The notes under the pieces: model-generated
Databases searched by the model: none
The model's input: the letters and a program-made list of their open reading frames with translations, nothing else
What the model was told of the DNA's origin: nothing
Assembly (NCBI GenBank): GCA_002917075.1
Contig: NTMA01000036.1
Span: 124,001-188,000 of the forward strand
Direction: 5' to 3'
Length of the DNA: 64,000 nucleotides
From: Hawksworthiomyces lignivorus
Lineage: Eukaryota > Ascomycota > Sordariomycetes > Ophiostomatales > Ophiostomataceae
Part shown: positions 21,107 to 32,796 of the stretch, piece after piece
How positions within the stretch are numbered: the first letter of the stretch is position 1
Layout of the letters: each line of letters opens with the position of its first letter
Translations under genes and position numbers: made by a program

Positions 21107-23257
21107 GGCCGAAGTTGGTAGACTAGTAAAACGAAGAGAGAGAGAGAGGAAAATGGAAAGGCGGCGAAGATGATGTCGAATAGCGAACACGTAAAAGGGA
21201 TCAAAGAAAGTAACCAGGAAAGCGACAGCCGTCTATTGTTCTTATATGAACGGTATGCGGAAGCCAAGCTTCCACCTTCTTCTCTTCGTTCGTGTCCCTC
21301 TCTTTCACCCCGTCTTTAGATATTTCATTCCCCACACTACCGGAACCATTGGATTAATACAGTCGTACCCATCCGCTTTACATGCGATTATTGCTGCCTC
21401 TCTCATTTAGGTATGGTTATATGAGATAGGCAAAGACCAAGGTGGGCATGCCGCATTAAGAAGACGCCAGCAAAATTACGGGCAGCATCTTAAAGCCGCT
21501 TTATTTCTTGCCTTTCTGAAGGGGGTAGAACCCGCCGACATTATATATGAAATCGCTATATGTGTCCCGCATATGCGTTGTGTTGTCGGAATGTCATCCG
21601 TAAGGGGAAATTAGGGGGGATGGGGCTAGAACCACTTACCATATATAAGAAAAATGCGAGACCAATATTGGTTTTGTCCCTTTTTACTTGCATATTCTTC
21701 TAAGTGAAATCATGCAACTGCTTGTTAGTGTGGACTGTATGATACCAGAGGCAGAAATCAGTTTCCCGGTATGTACAGTGTAAAGCCTAAGTGTTGCAAA
21801 TATATGCATACAGTATGACCGCGTATCTTACACAAGATACGTAGCATCTCAGACTATCATTCATTATAAACCAAAGAAACCAGAGAATCGGCCTCACAGA
21901 CTTTTCACGTATGACCTTGATATTGACCAGGCTAAACTTGACGCATTATACTATAAGTAAATCCGTCACCGAACAAGAGAGAGTATAAGCGCATCAGGCC
22001 TGCGATAAATGCCGTACCTGCGCTCATCTAACCTGTACGCATACAGACGTTCTAGGTACTAATATCCTGTGAGGTCGTATAAACTTACATGTAACCAGCT
22101 TTTTAATTCACGTGTGCGCGCTGTTTCGCCAAATCTTTGTCGTATATATCCCTTGCGCCTCTGCTGGAAGAGATATAGAAATCCTTCAGCAGCACTGTCT
22201 GCCGCTGTCGATGCAGGTGTCTACTATTAGGCCGTGCACTGGGTGTTCGGATTTCATTAAAAGCCTACGACAGAGTTGAGTAGTTTGGGGAAAAAGCGAA
22301 AGGCTTCATCATGCCGCGGTTCTTGGTGTGGTATCAACCACACCAGCGGGTTTCTTGGCAGGAGGCAAAAGCCTATCAGAGCAAGAATAACCCACAAAAA
22401 CTGACAGCTCGATTTAGTTATTTAGAATGGAAACAGTCTTACTTGGAACCGTAGGATGTTTTCGCGTTGTATATCGACAATGCATCCACGGATGCAGTAT
22501 GGCAATTGACTCGACAGACCATGTGGATTTAGATGGCAAGCGACATATCGAAGCTGTGCCCATAACACAGAGAACAAGGGGAGAGATAAGAGAGCATCTT
22601 CTGTGGGGCCTGGTGCAAAAGATACAAAAGGGAGAACGCCACGTGTGGCTCAAAACATGAACGTCGGGAAGCAGTGCTACGTAGTGAAAATGCCTGTGAA
22701 TCGAATGCTCGGATTTACGATATCTTTGTTCTGAGCTATTGCTATATATGGAAGTATTGCTGCATACAGTTCGCGGATCTCTATCCGTGCTATCACCGTT
22801 TTTCCCCAGCTCCCTGGGCGAATGCTGTTCCGCGCCATTTTAGTGTGCATACGCCCTACAGTCCCACTATGCTGTACTCGTACGCCGCACGCTGGCACGC
22901 TGGCCAGACAAAGTCTCGCAGCTGTGTCTCGCTTAATAGGTCAATCCTCACTGGCTAACTTCGCCGAGCTAGCTCCGTATCAGGAGCCAAAGGTGTTATA
23001 GCATGTGACCTCGCTCAGCACAGGATATCGTCATACTGTAGTCGCGATAATTTTTTTTTTTTCTTTTCTTTTTCTATTTCGCTCTCTCCGTGTTCGGCTG
23101 AATCCTGACTTTTAAATATTGGATTTTTCTCAGTTCAATCTCGGGCGGCAGTACTTCATCAATTTATCGAATTACCGCGCTTTAATTTCGTCAACAATAT
23201 ATACTTTACTTTCTCTTGCGGCTCACCCGCTTGCTTTCGCGGTTACGATCACACGAC
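21107..23257. promoter_or_regulatory. Divergent intergenic region, Cip1-like and DUF1275 genes
   Basis: 2.15 kb of AT-rich DNA separating two divergent genes, so it holds both promoters. 23051-23090 is a T/C-rich run typical of a plus-strand leader. A 77-codon plus-strand frame (22427-22660) is open but so is the opposite strand, and I do not call it. CCCCAC/CTGGGG-like motifs are scattered, too weak to assign. Confidence 0.45.
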
Positions 23258-24183
23258 ATGACCGCAAAATTGCCTTCGCCTGTCTCCACGCCAAAGGATA
23301 AGGATGTGGAGGCAGCGCGCGAGAAGCCACGTGCCAGCTGGATGTCGAGCCTTCGCGAGGATATTGACGTCACCTACGGTTACATCTCGTTGCTTTTGTA
23401 CTGCATAGTATCCGGCCTATCTGACAGCGTAGCCTTCAATGCCGCCGGCGTGTTCGTGAGCATGCAGACGGGTGAGTAGCGGGGACAAGCTTGGACCCAC
23501 CAAACGCTGCGCACTCCCTTGACGGCTGGCCGTTATTAATGCTCTCTTCCGCAGGAAACACCATCTTCTTGGCCCTTGGCGCGGCCCGTCTGCCCGCTGG
23601 CCAGCCCAAGCTCTGGCTCAAGGCCATCGTCTCCATCGGCTGCTTTCAGGCCGGCGCCTTTTGCTTTTCCCAGTTTCGCCGTATCGGTGCCAAGAAGAAG
23701 GGCATCATGTTCGTCTCCTGCATGCTGCAGACCATTTTCGTCCTGCTGTCGGCCGGCCTGGCGCAGGGCCGCGTCATCCCGGCCTTTGGAGACAGCCGCC
23801 TCAGCACCCTTGCGGTCGACCCCACGCGCGAGGAGCAGGCCAACGACAGCATCATCCTGCTGCCGATCGCCCTGATGGCGTTCCAGTTCGGCGGCCAGAT
23901 CTACACCAGCCGCGTCCTCGGCTTCAGCGAGGTCCCCACGAACGTGCTGACCTCGCTCTACTGCGACCTGTTTTCGGATCCCAAGCTGTTTACCCTGCCG
24001 CTCGGCGCCAACCCCAAGCGCAACCGCCGCGTCGCGGCGGCCGTGCTGACCCTCGTCGGCGGTATCGTCGGCGGCTGGCTGCAGCGGAGCCGGGCCGGCA
24101 TGAGCGGCGCACTCTGGATTGCGGCGGCTATAAAGCTCGCCATCAGCTTGTCGTGGCTGGTATGGCCCACCAAGGCCAACTAA
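23258..24183 (+). CDS. DUF1275 (YoaK-like) integral membrane protein
   Basis: Exons 23258-23471 and 23555-24183 join (phase 1) to 280 aa, restoring MQTGNTIFLALG across the junction. The N-terminal ~30 residues are hydrophilic, ending in a basic/Ser segment. About six hydrophobic helices follow, with family blocks YCIVSGLSDSVAFNAAGVFVSMQTGN in exon 1 (quoted across positions ~48-73 only in part here), FQFGGQIYTSRVLGFSEVPT in the middle, and NRRVAAAVLTLVGGIVGGWL near the end. DUF1275 proteins are common in bacteria and filamentous fungi; their transport or other role is not established. The intron is 83 nt with a GTGAGT donor. The ATG is chosen because the longer frame starts at a non-conserved Arg/Leu/Ser stretch. 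Confidence 0.85.
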
Positions 24184-24523
24184 ACAAAAAAAGGCGGACG
24201 ATTCTCTTTAATACAAACACGTGGCAGGCGCTTCTCTCGCCACATTTAATTCTACACATCATCTCTTTTTTTTTCTATTCCCGTTCGTGGTCAACTCATG
24301 GGACGCTTTTATAGACTCTTATTTTTTTTGGTTGTTGATTTCATGATAAAAGGACTTTGCGATTATATCCATTCATATTAGAACGCCGTGGACACACATA
24401 GACCCGCCGCATAGATATTTCCGTTCATCTTCGCAGACTCAGATACTTTCCAATGTACACTATAATTAGACATCTTGTCGCCTCCCACAAGGACTTTTCT
24501 CGGCTTTTGCTTGATAGCGGTAG
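24184..24523. other. Short convergent intergenic region
   Basis: 340 bp between two converging genes. T-rich at 24240-24330 with an AT-rich tail, consistent with 3' UTR and polyadenylation sequences of the DUF1275 gene. Nothing else seen. Confidence 0.5.
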
Positions 24524-25437
24524 CTAGTTAAATTTTGGCTGCTGACTCACGTAGCCCACGTTTGCCTCGCCCGCCCTCTGTTCGCGTTTTGCATTGCGCG
24601 TCATAAAGCCGGCTGTCAGGAAAATCAGAACAGTAATCAGCTCTGGCAAGAATGCCACGACCACACGAATTGCCAGCGAGCCGGTGAGAGGATTCAGATA
24701 GGGCTTGCCCGTCGTTAGAGCGATAACAGAGTAGATAACTCGGATGCCGATAAAAGGAAGCGCGAGTGCTATGGATTTGAGAAGCTATATATCGGTTAGA
24801 AAGGAAGCTTCCCAAAGAGAGCGCAAAGTATTTAGGTGAAAGGGCAACAAGAACGTACGGTTGTTCCGGCGGCAGAGTTAGGAGATAGGTTCCTTTCCAA
24901 GAACGATGCCGCCACCCGGACAATCAAGAACACCCATGCCACGACGAGCAGCGAGACACCTGCGTCGAGAAGCTGAGCGTCATTGGGGTCTGGCTTGGGG
25001 CTGGTCAACCCTGATATGCCGACAGCTAGCAATGCTATGCCTGTGACAACCAGAAAGTGGAAGAAAATCTCGAGCACCCACTCGAGAAGTTTGTTGAGGG
25101 ATTTGGCGCGGTAGGTGCGTCTGATTGAGCTATTAGTTATTCGATGACTTTCCACGTTACGTTCATCTCGTGTAGGACTTGCTCACGCTTCGTGAAGAAG
25201 GCCGCTGGCAGCAAGCAGAAGAGGTGACAGCCCGACATTGGCGACAATGGTTCCCGAAGAAGAAAGAGTGCCCATTGTCATGGCATCAGCGACGATTCGG
25301 ATGGCGAGAAAACCAAGGAGGAAGAACCAGCCGAGAAAGCCTGCGGGCAGGTGGCGGAAGAGCAGATATAGGGTCGGCAGCGAGAACGCAGCGTAGATGG
25401 CCAGCTCGGCGACGGCAAGGTTGTTCGTGATCGCCAT
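24524..25437 (-). CDS. DUF7702-like seven-helix integral membrane protein
   Basis: Three exons on the minus strand, 25437-25187, 25120-24859 and 24784-24524, join in frame to 257 aa (introns 66 and 74 nt, donors GTGAGC and GTACGT). The start MAITNNLAVAELAIYAAFSL and the succession of about seven hydrophobic helices resemble a fungal family of small membrane proteins now grouped as DUF7702. The Pro/Gly segments between helices (ISGLTSPKPDPNDAQLLDAG) and a short cytoplasmic tail (RNAKREQRAGEANVGYVSQQ) support one continuous product. Function is unknown. The start lies 1 nt after the stop codon of a 69-codon ORF at 25439-25648, so both could share one transcript. Confidence 0.78.
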
Positions 25438-25438
25438 A

Positions 25439-25648
25439 TTACTCTTTTGCGCGGTAGGGGGGAGGCTGAGGGTCGTGCTCGGCGTGGTTGTTTGGATAGC
25501 GGTTATTGAACTGCTGCTGTTGAACACGAGGATCGGGATAGAACTGCCGGTCAGAAGCGTGTTGCTCTTCACGCCGCTTTTGTTTTGATTTTTTAACACC
25601 GAAGACAATGGCAGCGACAGAAGCGACAAGCAGAAGCAAGGCTCTCAT
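25439..25648 (-). CDS. Small single-helix protein/uORF 1 nt upstream of membrane gene
   Basis: 69 codons, ATG to TAA, on the same strand as the DUF7702-like gene. The arrangement is TAA-T-ATG, one base between stop and next start, in a different frame. The peptide looks like a real protein: hydrophobic N-terminus MRALLLLVASVAAIVFGVKK (signal anchor), basic stretch KSKQKRREEQ, Gln/Asn/Pro-rich middle, and a PPPY motif near the C-terminus (PQPPPYRAKE) of the type bound by WW domains of Nedd4/Rsp5-type ubiquitin ligases. It could be translated first, with reinitiation at the downstream gene, or act as a regulatory uORF, or be a separate transcript. Nothing proves expression. Confidence 0.45.
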   Translation of the reverse strand: MRALLLLVASVAAIVFGVKKSKQKRREEQHASDRQFYPDPRVQQQQFNNRYPNNHAEHDPQPPPYRAKE

Positions 25649-26711
25649 TATGAAGATATAGATGTCACTGAGATGATAACAAAGAGAAGACGAGGCAGGA
25701 AAATTTTGAAGCTGGGAAAACCGATCAATTTATATACAGGCAGGAGAGACCAAAAGAGCGGCAATCTGCAAGATCAAGAGGAAAATTGCAATAATTTTAT
25801 GCGCCGTGCTGTGTCTCAGCTTTCGCAATGATTGTACTCCGTAGGCAGCAATGAAATGGTTCTCCTCAAACCGTTGCACGCAATTTGCTCCCACGGCTAG
25901 TTACGCCCCCAATCTAACCACGATCGCATGCATTATTCGTCAGACTGCTTCAAACACAAAGCTGGACTTCCAATGACATGGAGTTTTTGGAGGCCTGTGC
26001 AGATAAAGATGGGCAGCTTTCGAGTCCCTCCGATGGTACAGCCAAATACATCTAGTAGTCCTGCAGAGGTTATCGGCGCCAGTTGTCGTTCAAGAGATTA
26101 AAGTGGGACTTGAACGAGACCGAGAATCCTTGTCCTCCAAAACCTAAAAACATCGCTTGGGACGACAAACAAGTGTACATGCATCCATTGGCGCCGTTAA
26201 GTCTGTGCTGTGTAGGGCGGACAGTGAATGGCGGTCCTTTATCGGATAGATTTGGTCCGCCGTCTGACAACCCTATCCCGGCCCTGCCTCGTAATCCTTC
26301 AAGAATCCTCCAAAGCCACAATCTCACCTTGCTGTTTTGTATGTACTATGTATCTATGTCTTTACGGAGAATTTGCCCTGCACTTCTGCCGTCGTGCTGC
26401 ATGCGAGTGGAAAACGGCTGCTTTAGGTATGGGTTCCGAGAATATTTGCAGAGAGGCAGAGATCGACAAAAGGATCATTGCTTAATGTTGGCAGAAGGAG
26501 GCAGACGCCAATACGGCCCTGTATCTCTAGTTTTCCTACTCGTCATCTGTGACGCCGTTTTATTTAGATCTTGCCCTTTGATGACTGCTAGATAGTTCTC
26601 GAGATTTCAGCCTTGGCGCAGCACAAAAACGGCCAGCCACCACGCCTAGCCCCACGGAGAAAAGCGCCATCAATGGAGGTGGCCGTGTAAATAAGCCCTG
26701 CAAGTGCGAGT
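25649..26711. promoter_or_regulatory. Divergent intergenic region before the Zn2Cys6 gene
   Basis: 1.06 kb between divergent genes. The 170-codon plus frame from 26083 to 26595 has no conserved motif and is not called. It should contain promoters for the DUF7702-like transcript and for the transcription factor. No sharp composition bias. Confidence 0.4.
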
Positions 26712-28291
26712 ATGAGAGCTGCCCTTGAACGCAAAGAGGCACGGGGGCCGAGGCTCTACCACACCAAATCGCGGACCGGCTGTGTGCGCTGCCGTGCGCG
26801 CCGCGTTAAGGTAAGGCCTTGTACATGAATCAATCTATGTGAGAGCCTGTCTTGGTCTGGTACGTAACGCTAATGACGCTTGGCTTGACCGCATAGTGTA
26901 ACGAGTCCCATCCTACCTGTGTAAGTTACTATTTCTCTTGGAGAGCCGCACAAATTAGCGTCTCTGAGTGCCGAAAGGTTGTGCACTAAGTATTCGGCCT
27001 GTTCTGATTAAGGTTTGCCCAGAACAATTGCCATAGACACAATGTAGCCTGTGAATATGATCGACCTCCCGATTACCAGCCGCAGCGCAGCCTGGAGCCA
27101 TCGTCTCACCCTCCAACAACATCACCTTCTGACCAATCTGAACCGGCCCCCAGCTCTGAGAACGGCTTGTCCGCTGCTCCTCACCCCTTTGAGCGAAGAT
27201 GGAGCACAGATAGCTACCATCCGGGCCTGCTGACTGCCTCTCGGCGTCCGTTGCTGTCGATAGGCAAGTCGCTGCGATCTCTCTGTTACTGGGAGATGCG
27301 AGCGCTGCACCACTTTACCGTAGCCACGTCGGTCACGCTGCCGGGAACGCACCTCCCCGAGCTGCGCGAGTGCTGGTCGCACCAGGTGCCGCAGCTAGCC
27401 CTGAACAACGAGCCGCTGTTCAGCGAGATGATCGCGGTGGCCTGCCTGCACATCATCCTCACACGCGGCCCGGGTCACGACGAGCCGGGCCTGCTCGACT
27501 GCCGCAGCGCCTACTTTGACGCCGCCCTGCGCGCCCACCGCCAGACCCTGGGCCAGCTGGAGTGGGGCGGCGACTACGGCAGCGCCGACGCCGCCTGCAT
27601 GACGTCGTGCATCCTCAACGTGGACGCTATCGCCGGCCTCGTGGCGCGCCCCCTGGCCGTGCCCTACGAGCCGTCCACCCAGTGGCTCTGGATGGTGCGC
27701 GGCACGCGCAGCGTCCTCGAGGCCGCGATCGACCAGCTCCAGCGCCAGCAGGACGCGACCGGCAAGCGAGACCGCTATCCGCCGCTCATGTCTGTGGTCA
27801 CAAAGACGGCCAAGTTTGCGCTGACCTCCGAGTTCTTCACCGAAGCCCACATCGACCGCTTCCGGCACCTCCTTCCCGACGCGGCCGACGAGGACGCCGG
27901 AGAAGAAGAAGCAGCAGGCAGCGCAGGCAGCGGCGGCAGCCGAAGCGGAACGCCAGAGGACTACCGCCACGCCCTGGCCTTTGTGGGCGCCATGCAGGCG
28001 GCGGCAGAGGCGCCGGACGGAGAGCACGTCCTGATGCTCTGCCGCCGCATCAGCACGTTTCCCTGTCTGGTCCCCGTCCGGTTTGTCGAGCTCGTCGAGC
28101 AGAAGGACCCGCGAGCCTTGGTGATCTTGGCTCATTTCTTTGCTCTCTCTGCGCCGGCCAAGACCGTCTGGTGGGTCGGCAATACGCCGTATCGAGAGGT
28201 GCACGCGATCAACGCATACATCCCACCGGCAATGAAGCATCTGATGGAGTGGCCATTGAAGACACTATCCGCCGCCGAGACCGTCGACTAG
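26712..28291 (+). CDS. Zn2Cys6 (Upc2-like) transcription factor
   Basis: Exons 26712-26810 (99 nt), 26897-26920 (24 nt) and 27023-28291 join in frame to 463 aa. The joined N-terminus gives a perfect zinc cluster, C24-x2-C27-x6-C34-x6-C41-x2-C44-x6-C51, preceded by HTKSRTGC and containing the RARRVKC core. That combination is typical of the Upc2/sterol-uptake-control-like group of fungal regulators. The remaining ~400 residues hold a Pro/Ser linker followed by the fungal-specific C-terminal domain: HHFTVATSVTLPG, WSHQVPQLALNNEPLFSEMI and a conserved AVACLHI helix. An Asp/Glu-Ala and Gly/Ser insert lies near residues 325-345. It is a nuclear DNA-binding regulator; targets unknown. The micro-exon encodes exactly C34 to C41, so both introns split the zinc cluster. 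Confidence 0.88.
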
Positions 28292-28675
28292 GCTGCGTGC
28301 AATTTAAAGTATATCTGATTGAATTCATAGCAATGCGTATAGGAAATGCCTAAAAGGAACAAGAAACAAGTAGAAGATAAGCAATGAGAAGTAAACATGC
28401 AAGCAAGCCAGCCAGCAAGCAGCAGCAACAAAGACGACGTAGGTCCAGCCTAGTCTGAGTGGGGAAAAACCAAAGAAAAACCCTATCCATGCAACCCCGA
28501 AACCATGCTGTAAAATGCCAGGCCCATATCCAGATGCAAGATGTTACACAATCAGACGCCACGCTTGTCTCATGACTGCAACTCCACCCATGCAATAACC
28601 CAAAAATGCTCCTCTATAATGCGTCAACCGCTTCGCATGAAAGATCAATGTATCGTACAACTCGTCTGCCGCTGT
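28292..28675. other. Convergent intergenic region
   Basis: About 380 bp between converging genes with imperfect CAAG/CCAG repeats near 28396-28425. It presumably holds both terminators. No ORF. Confidence 0.5.
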
Positions 28676-29404
28676 CTAGTACCACGTCGGCGACGTCGAC
28701 CAGTGGCGGAGCATCGTGGTGACGGCCTGCATCCACTCGTATTCGAAGCACTGCGCCAGCTGCGCGCATTCCTCCGGCTGCGGGTCGTATTCGCCCCACA
28801 TTTCCGGCTTACTGGCCTCCGCCTCGGCGTAGAGGGGGATGAGGTTGCTAGATAAAAAGACGACAAGTAAGCGGCTGCACTTTGTAGCTCTCGGCGGAAA
28901 TGGGGGCACATACTCATCCCGAATCTTGGACAGGCACAGCCAGGCCATGTTCCAGCTGCGGTTTGACATCGGGTCGGTCACCACGCGCTGCTGTGCGTCG
29001 ATGAGGACGTCCCCAGAGAAGGGGTAGTTTGGGGTCAGGCCGCGGAGCTCCGTGAGGAACTGGTTGCTGTTGACATAGTAGTTCCATGCGGCGGTCATGG
29101 GCTCTTGGAAGGCGCGGGCATCTGCCTCGCTGTCGCACGTGGCGGCGACCTGCTCGATGCGGCAGAGCTCGGTCAGAGTGTTGACGCGGTGGGTCTCGAG
29201 GGACTCGATCAGCTGCTTGATGGACTTCTGCGGGGATCCAGAAAGAGTTAGCAGTGGACGTGATGTAGCATAAAAGCAAAGCTTGTTGCATTGTTAGGGG
29301 GCGAGAAATACGAAGTCAAAAAGAGTAGAACTCACTTGGGAGGACCGGCCTTTCTTGGAGCCGCTGCTACTGGAGCCACTCTTTTTGATGGATCGAGACG
29401 ACAT
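28676..29404 (-). CDS. Hypothetical protein, 184 aa, unknown family
   Basis: Exons 29404-29336, 29227-28914 and 28847-28676 join in frame to 184 aa, with introns of 108 and 66 nt (GTGAGT and GTATGT donors, CTAAC branch site in the first). The first exon encodes a Lys/Ser-rich basic tail (SIKKSGSSSSGSKKGRSSQ). The rest is a compact, mostly helical protein with KSIKQLIESLETHRVNTLTE, a Trp-rich middle (MTAAWNYYVNSNQFLTEL, RSWNMAWLCLSKIRDD) and an acidic Trp/Tyr-containing C-terminus ending TSPTWY. I do not recognise it. No signal peptide, membrane helix or catalytic signature is visible. The consistency of phase, splice sites and uninterrupted reading makes a real gene likely. Confidence 0.7.
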
Positions 29405-32400
29405 CTTGTCTTGGAGGTTTAGAGAGGTCTAGAAAAGAGTCTTGGTTCTGATGAGAGGGATGTGACTGATCTGTGGTCTCCAGGACGACGCAGACAAGTA
29501 GATATGCTGAAAGGCTGTATAAAATCAAAAAGACGACGGACAGGAGAGATGAATAGCAAAGGAAGGAGATGGATTGTGCTTTGACGTGTAACAGAAAAAA
29601 AATGCAGCGATGGTCTGTGATCAATATATGCTCGATGTAGTCGGCATGAAAGGAGAGATATGTGACACCGTGGCTCCAAGGCTCTAGCTGCCGCCGTCCA
29701 TCTTTATAGTCTTTCTTGCAAAGTGAGGCTGTCACGACGATGAAGAAGATAACGATTTATGATCAGAAGCTGAAAAAAACTATTCGGCCCATCATGTCCA
29801 GGCTGTGTGAGGCTTCGCTGCCTAAGTTGACAAAACGGTGGCAGCCTCTTTGGTCTTGTTGATATTTTTATTTTGCATTTATTTTCTCTACACTGCGGAC
29901 GGATGCATAAAAGCCAATCACGTTTCCAAACATCCATTTGGACAAGAGACGCCCCTAAGAAGACAGGGGCAAACAGTTGGTAGAAGGTGTGCTATATGCT
30001 GACGACGGGGTCACCCGCGGACAAGGTGGATAGACAAAGATAGAAGTGCTTAGTAGATGGTGCCTCCAAACTACAGGGTTTCTTAGGCGTTTTTTTCCCT
30101 CTCCAGCCCTCTTCCATTGTCAGATCAATGTGATAAAACGAAAGATTATAAAGGAGGTGGACTTAGTAAAGCTAAACACCGGTGGTTAACAAAAAACAGC
30201 TATTATTTAATAGAGAACCGCATTCTCCTCGGCTACTGGCCATTTGTCAGATGAACCCGAGAGAACCTTCGAAAGCATTGATGTGGCCAAACATAAACGC
30301 GGCACTGGCGATTTTACTAGGACCCCATAAACAATTTATTTATTTAATTACAATTTTGTCTTATTTATGGAATGAGTCACGTTGGTGAGAAATGGTAGAC
30401 GAGTTGCCGGAGACTTACGGCAGTGGAAGTCGTATGTTGCCTGGTGAAGCACTGGTGGTGATCTGGCGAGTGATATGTATGGTCCGGCTGGGGCCTGCCC
30501 ACGGGGAATCGATCGTGAGAGGACCACCACGCGAGGAGAAGCAAGCATAAGCGGCGGCTAATCTGTTCTTTTTTCCTAATAGAGAGCGTACGAGCGACGA
30601 AAAGCTTGTCACGAGCCAAATCTTGCTGTTCCGGACAAACGTGGCTGATTATGGGCGATGACGAGGACGGAAAGGGAAAAGCCTCCGAAGCTCCCTGGTG
30701 GCGGGAGGCCGCCGCACTTCCGCCGTCTCGATTCCGGCATCGAATGAGCAGCGAGGCAGGCAGATGGCCAAGCCCCAGCTGGGACAAAAAGGAGATGAAA
30801 AAAGAGGGCGATGTAACGGCGATGCATGTGCTGTCATCTTTTTTGCTCTTCTGGGACAGATCCAGAATTCTGGAAGGGCACGGTGCTCTCAGCAAGGATT
30901 TGGCATTTGGAGCTATTTGCAGGCTTACGTCCAAGCTACTCGTACTATATTGTCCTAATGATGTGGTGTTTTTTTTATTTTATTTCGGTCAAGATGACGG
31001 CACGAAGCTCGTCCGACTATTTCGTGTGGTGGCCAACCGGAAGGTCGGGTTGCAGCGCTAAACAGATGCCGGACATGCACAGATACGAAAAAGAGACAGG
31101 TGCAGAAATCAAGGCATGGGCAGAACATGAGGGCGTGCGCGCGCGAGAGAGATAGAGAGAGAGGGATCACGGAAAACCCAAGAAAGTGGGAGAGAGGGTG
31201 AGATTTTAGCGATGAGGTCGAAGCGTGAGCCACCAAAAACGGCCAGGCTTGGAAAGACACCGTTGGTGCTTACGGTACCACCGCGGAAAACACGCAAGAC
31301 ACGGAAAAACAGAAAGTGCCGGTGGCATGAGAGACCCAGTGCCACGAGGGAGACAAGGCCGTACTGCAGGGGTAGGAAGAGCAGGACGATTCGATAGCAC
31401 CGAGTGGGATACGGCGTGAGGTAGCATTTCTAATGGGTAGTCGAAACATCCATCACGTTCCTTTTCCCCCCTTCGCGTCAGCCCTAAGGTAGGGCTGAAT
31501 CTCGACCTCTGGCAGCGGTTGCACTGAAAACGAAAATTACGCAAGCAGCCCAGCAGACTAATAAGGAGTGCTAATGCCCCTCGCCTATCCTGGGAACGGG
31601 AGGAGAGCAGAAGAGAGGACGATGGGGGAAATGACATGCGTTGGTGGCCCTAAGCGCAAAACATTTGTGTCTATTCCAGAAAAAGGCAATGCTGCTAGGA
31701 GGTGCAGCTTCTGGCCAGTTCTAAGCATGGCGGAGAGCGGAATTCAGACCGGCAAGACAGATCGCTTCGACGCCTTTGCTTTCTTTCGTTATCGCTTTCA
31801 TTCGATGGTTTGCCGGAGTACGAGAGCCGCCAAGATATATGCATAGAAATAAAACAGTACTAAATCATAAGGTAAGCACCGCACGTTAGGCCGACTCTAC
31901 CGTGAATTACTAGTAATGCTGCCTGCATCTGACGCTATGCAGAACGAGACGGCTTGCCTGTTTAAGATGACAGATGAGAGCTTTCCGCCTTTCCCCTCGA
32001 TAAAACTTGTGCGAGGCTGGCGAGGAGACGCACAGAAATCGTTTGCCTCCTTTAGCAGAGGATGATCTGTCATGATCAGGGAGGAAAGAGAGGGGGGAGG
32101 GGTATAATAGTTCTTATTGACAGAGGCGAAGGCAAGGCAAACGAGAAAAAAAAAAATTCAAGAAACGGACTCGAGAGGGGAAGATGACATCGAGATCGAG
32201 GCGAGAACGACGCAATCTGATTGATAGAATTGACTGGACCAGAGCAGCATTGAGGTAGTAGAACTCTCAATCTCGCTTGCAGGGCGGATCCGGCCACCTG
32301 GAGGAGGGCTGCTGGCCGATTTGCTCAAGAGCTTACCAAGGTCGGTGTCTTCATTGGTTTCCATAGTCGTGGATATGAGGGGTCTCGGTGGCGGACACGC

Positions 32401-32796
32401 ATGTGCAACGTCCTTGGCAGCCTGGAAACGACCCCTAAAACGTCCTGGTCTCCAGTTTATCAATGCTCGCCTCCCATAGATAATAATGGCGAGGGCGCTG
32501 TAGATTGTATGCAACATGCGACGTATAGTGCAATTCACACGCGAATCGTGATTGACCAAAAATTTAAATTCCAAATGTCAGCCACCCTGGGGCGAAAAGC
32601 AACGCGTCTGCTCCAAAACGCCTGGTTTATCTCTCTCCCTCGATAAAAAAAAATAAGTCTACGAAACATATAGTGGCATCATAATTCTTTTACTCCAAAT
32701 TCGCAATGAATGGTAATCCAAGAGGCACGCGACTCAGCACCCAATTCGTAGTGAGCATACGCTTTCTTCTCAGCACATATAGCAAGTGATGCGCCC
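29405..32796. other. 3.4-kb gene-poor region
   Basis: It lies upstream of the 184-aa gene and downstream of the MFS gene. Stretches near 31135-31200 are purine-rich on the plus strand (GAGAGA repeats), i.e. C/T-rich in the minus direction, as expected for a leader of a minus-strand gene, though 1.7 kb from the ATG. Overlapping frames at 30377-31061 and 31206-31637 are open on both strands and carry no motif. No gene is supported. Confidence 0.45.

Noticed and set aside
22427..22660. 77-codon ATG frame between the Cip1-like and DUF1275 genes
   Set aside because: The opposite strand is equally open, length is near chance for both, and there is no motif or leader.
26083..26595. 170-codon plus-strand frame before the Zn2Cys6 gene
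   Set aside because: Irregular composition with no signature, other frames overlap, and it lies where the divergent promoter is expected.
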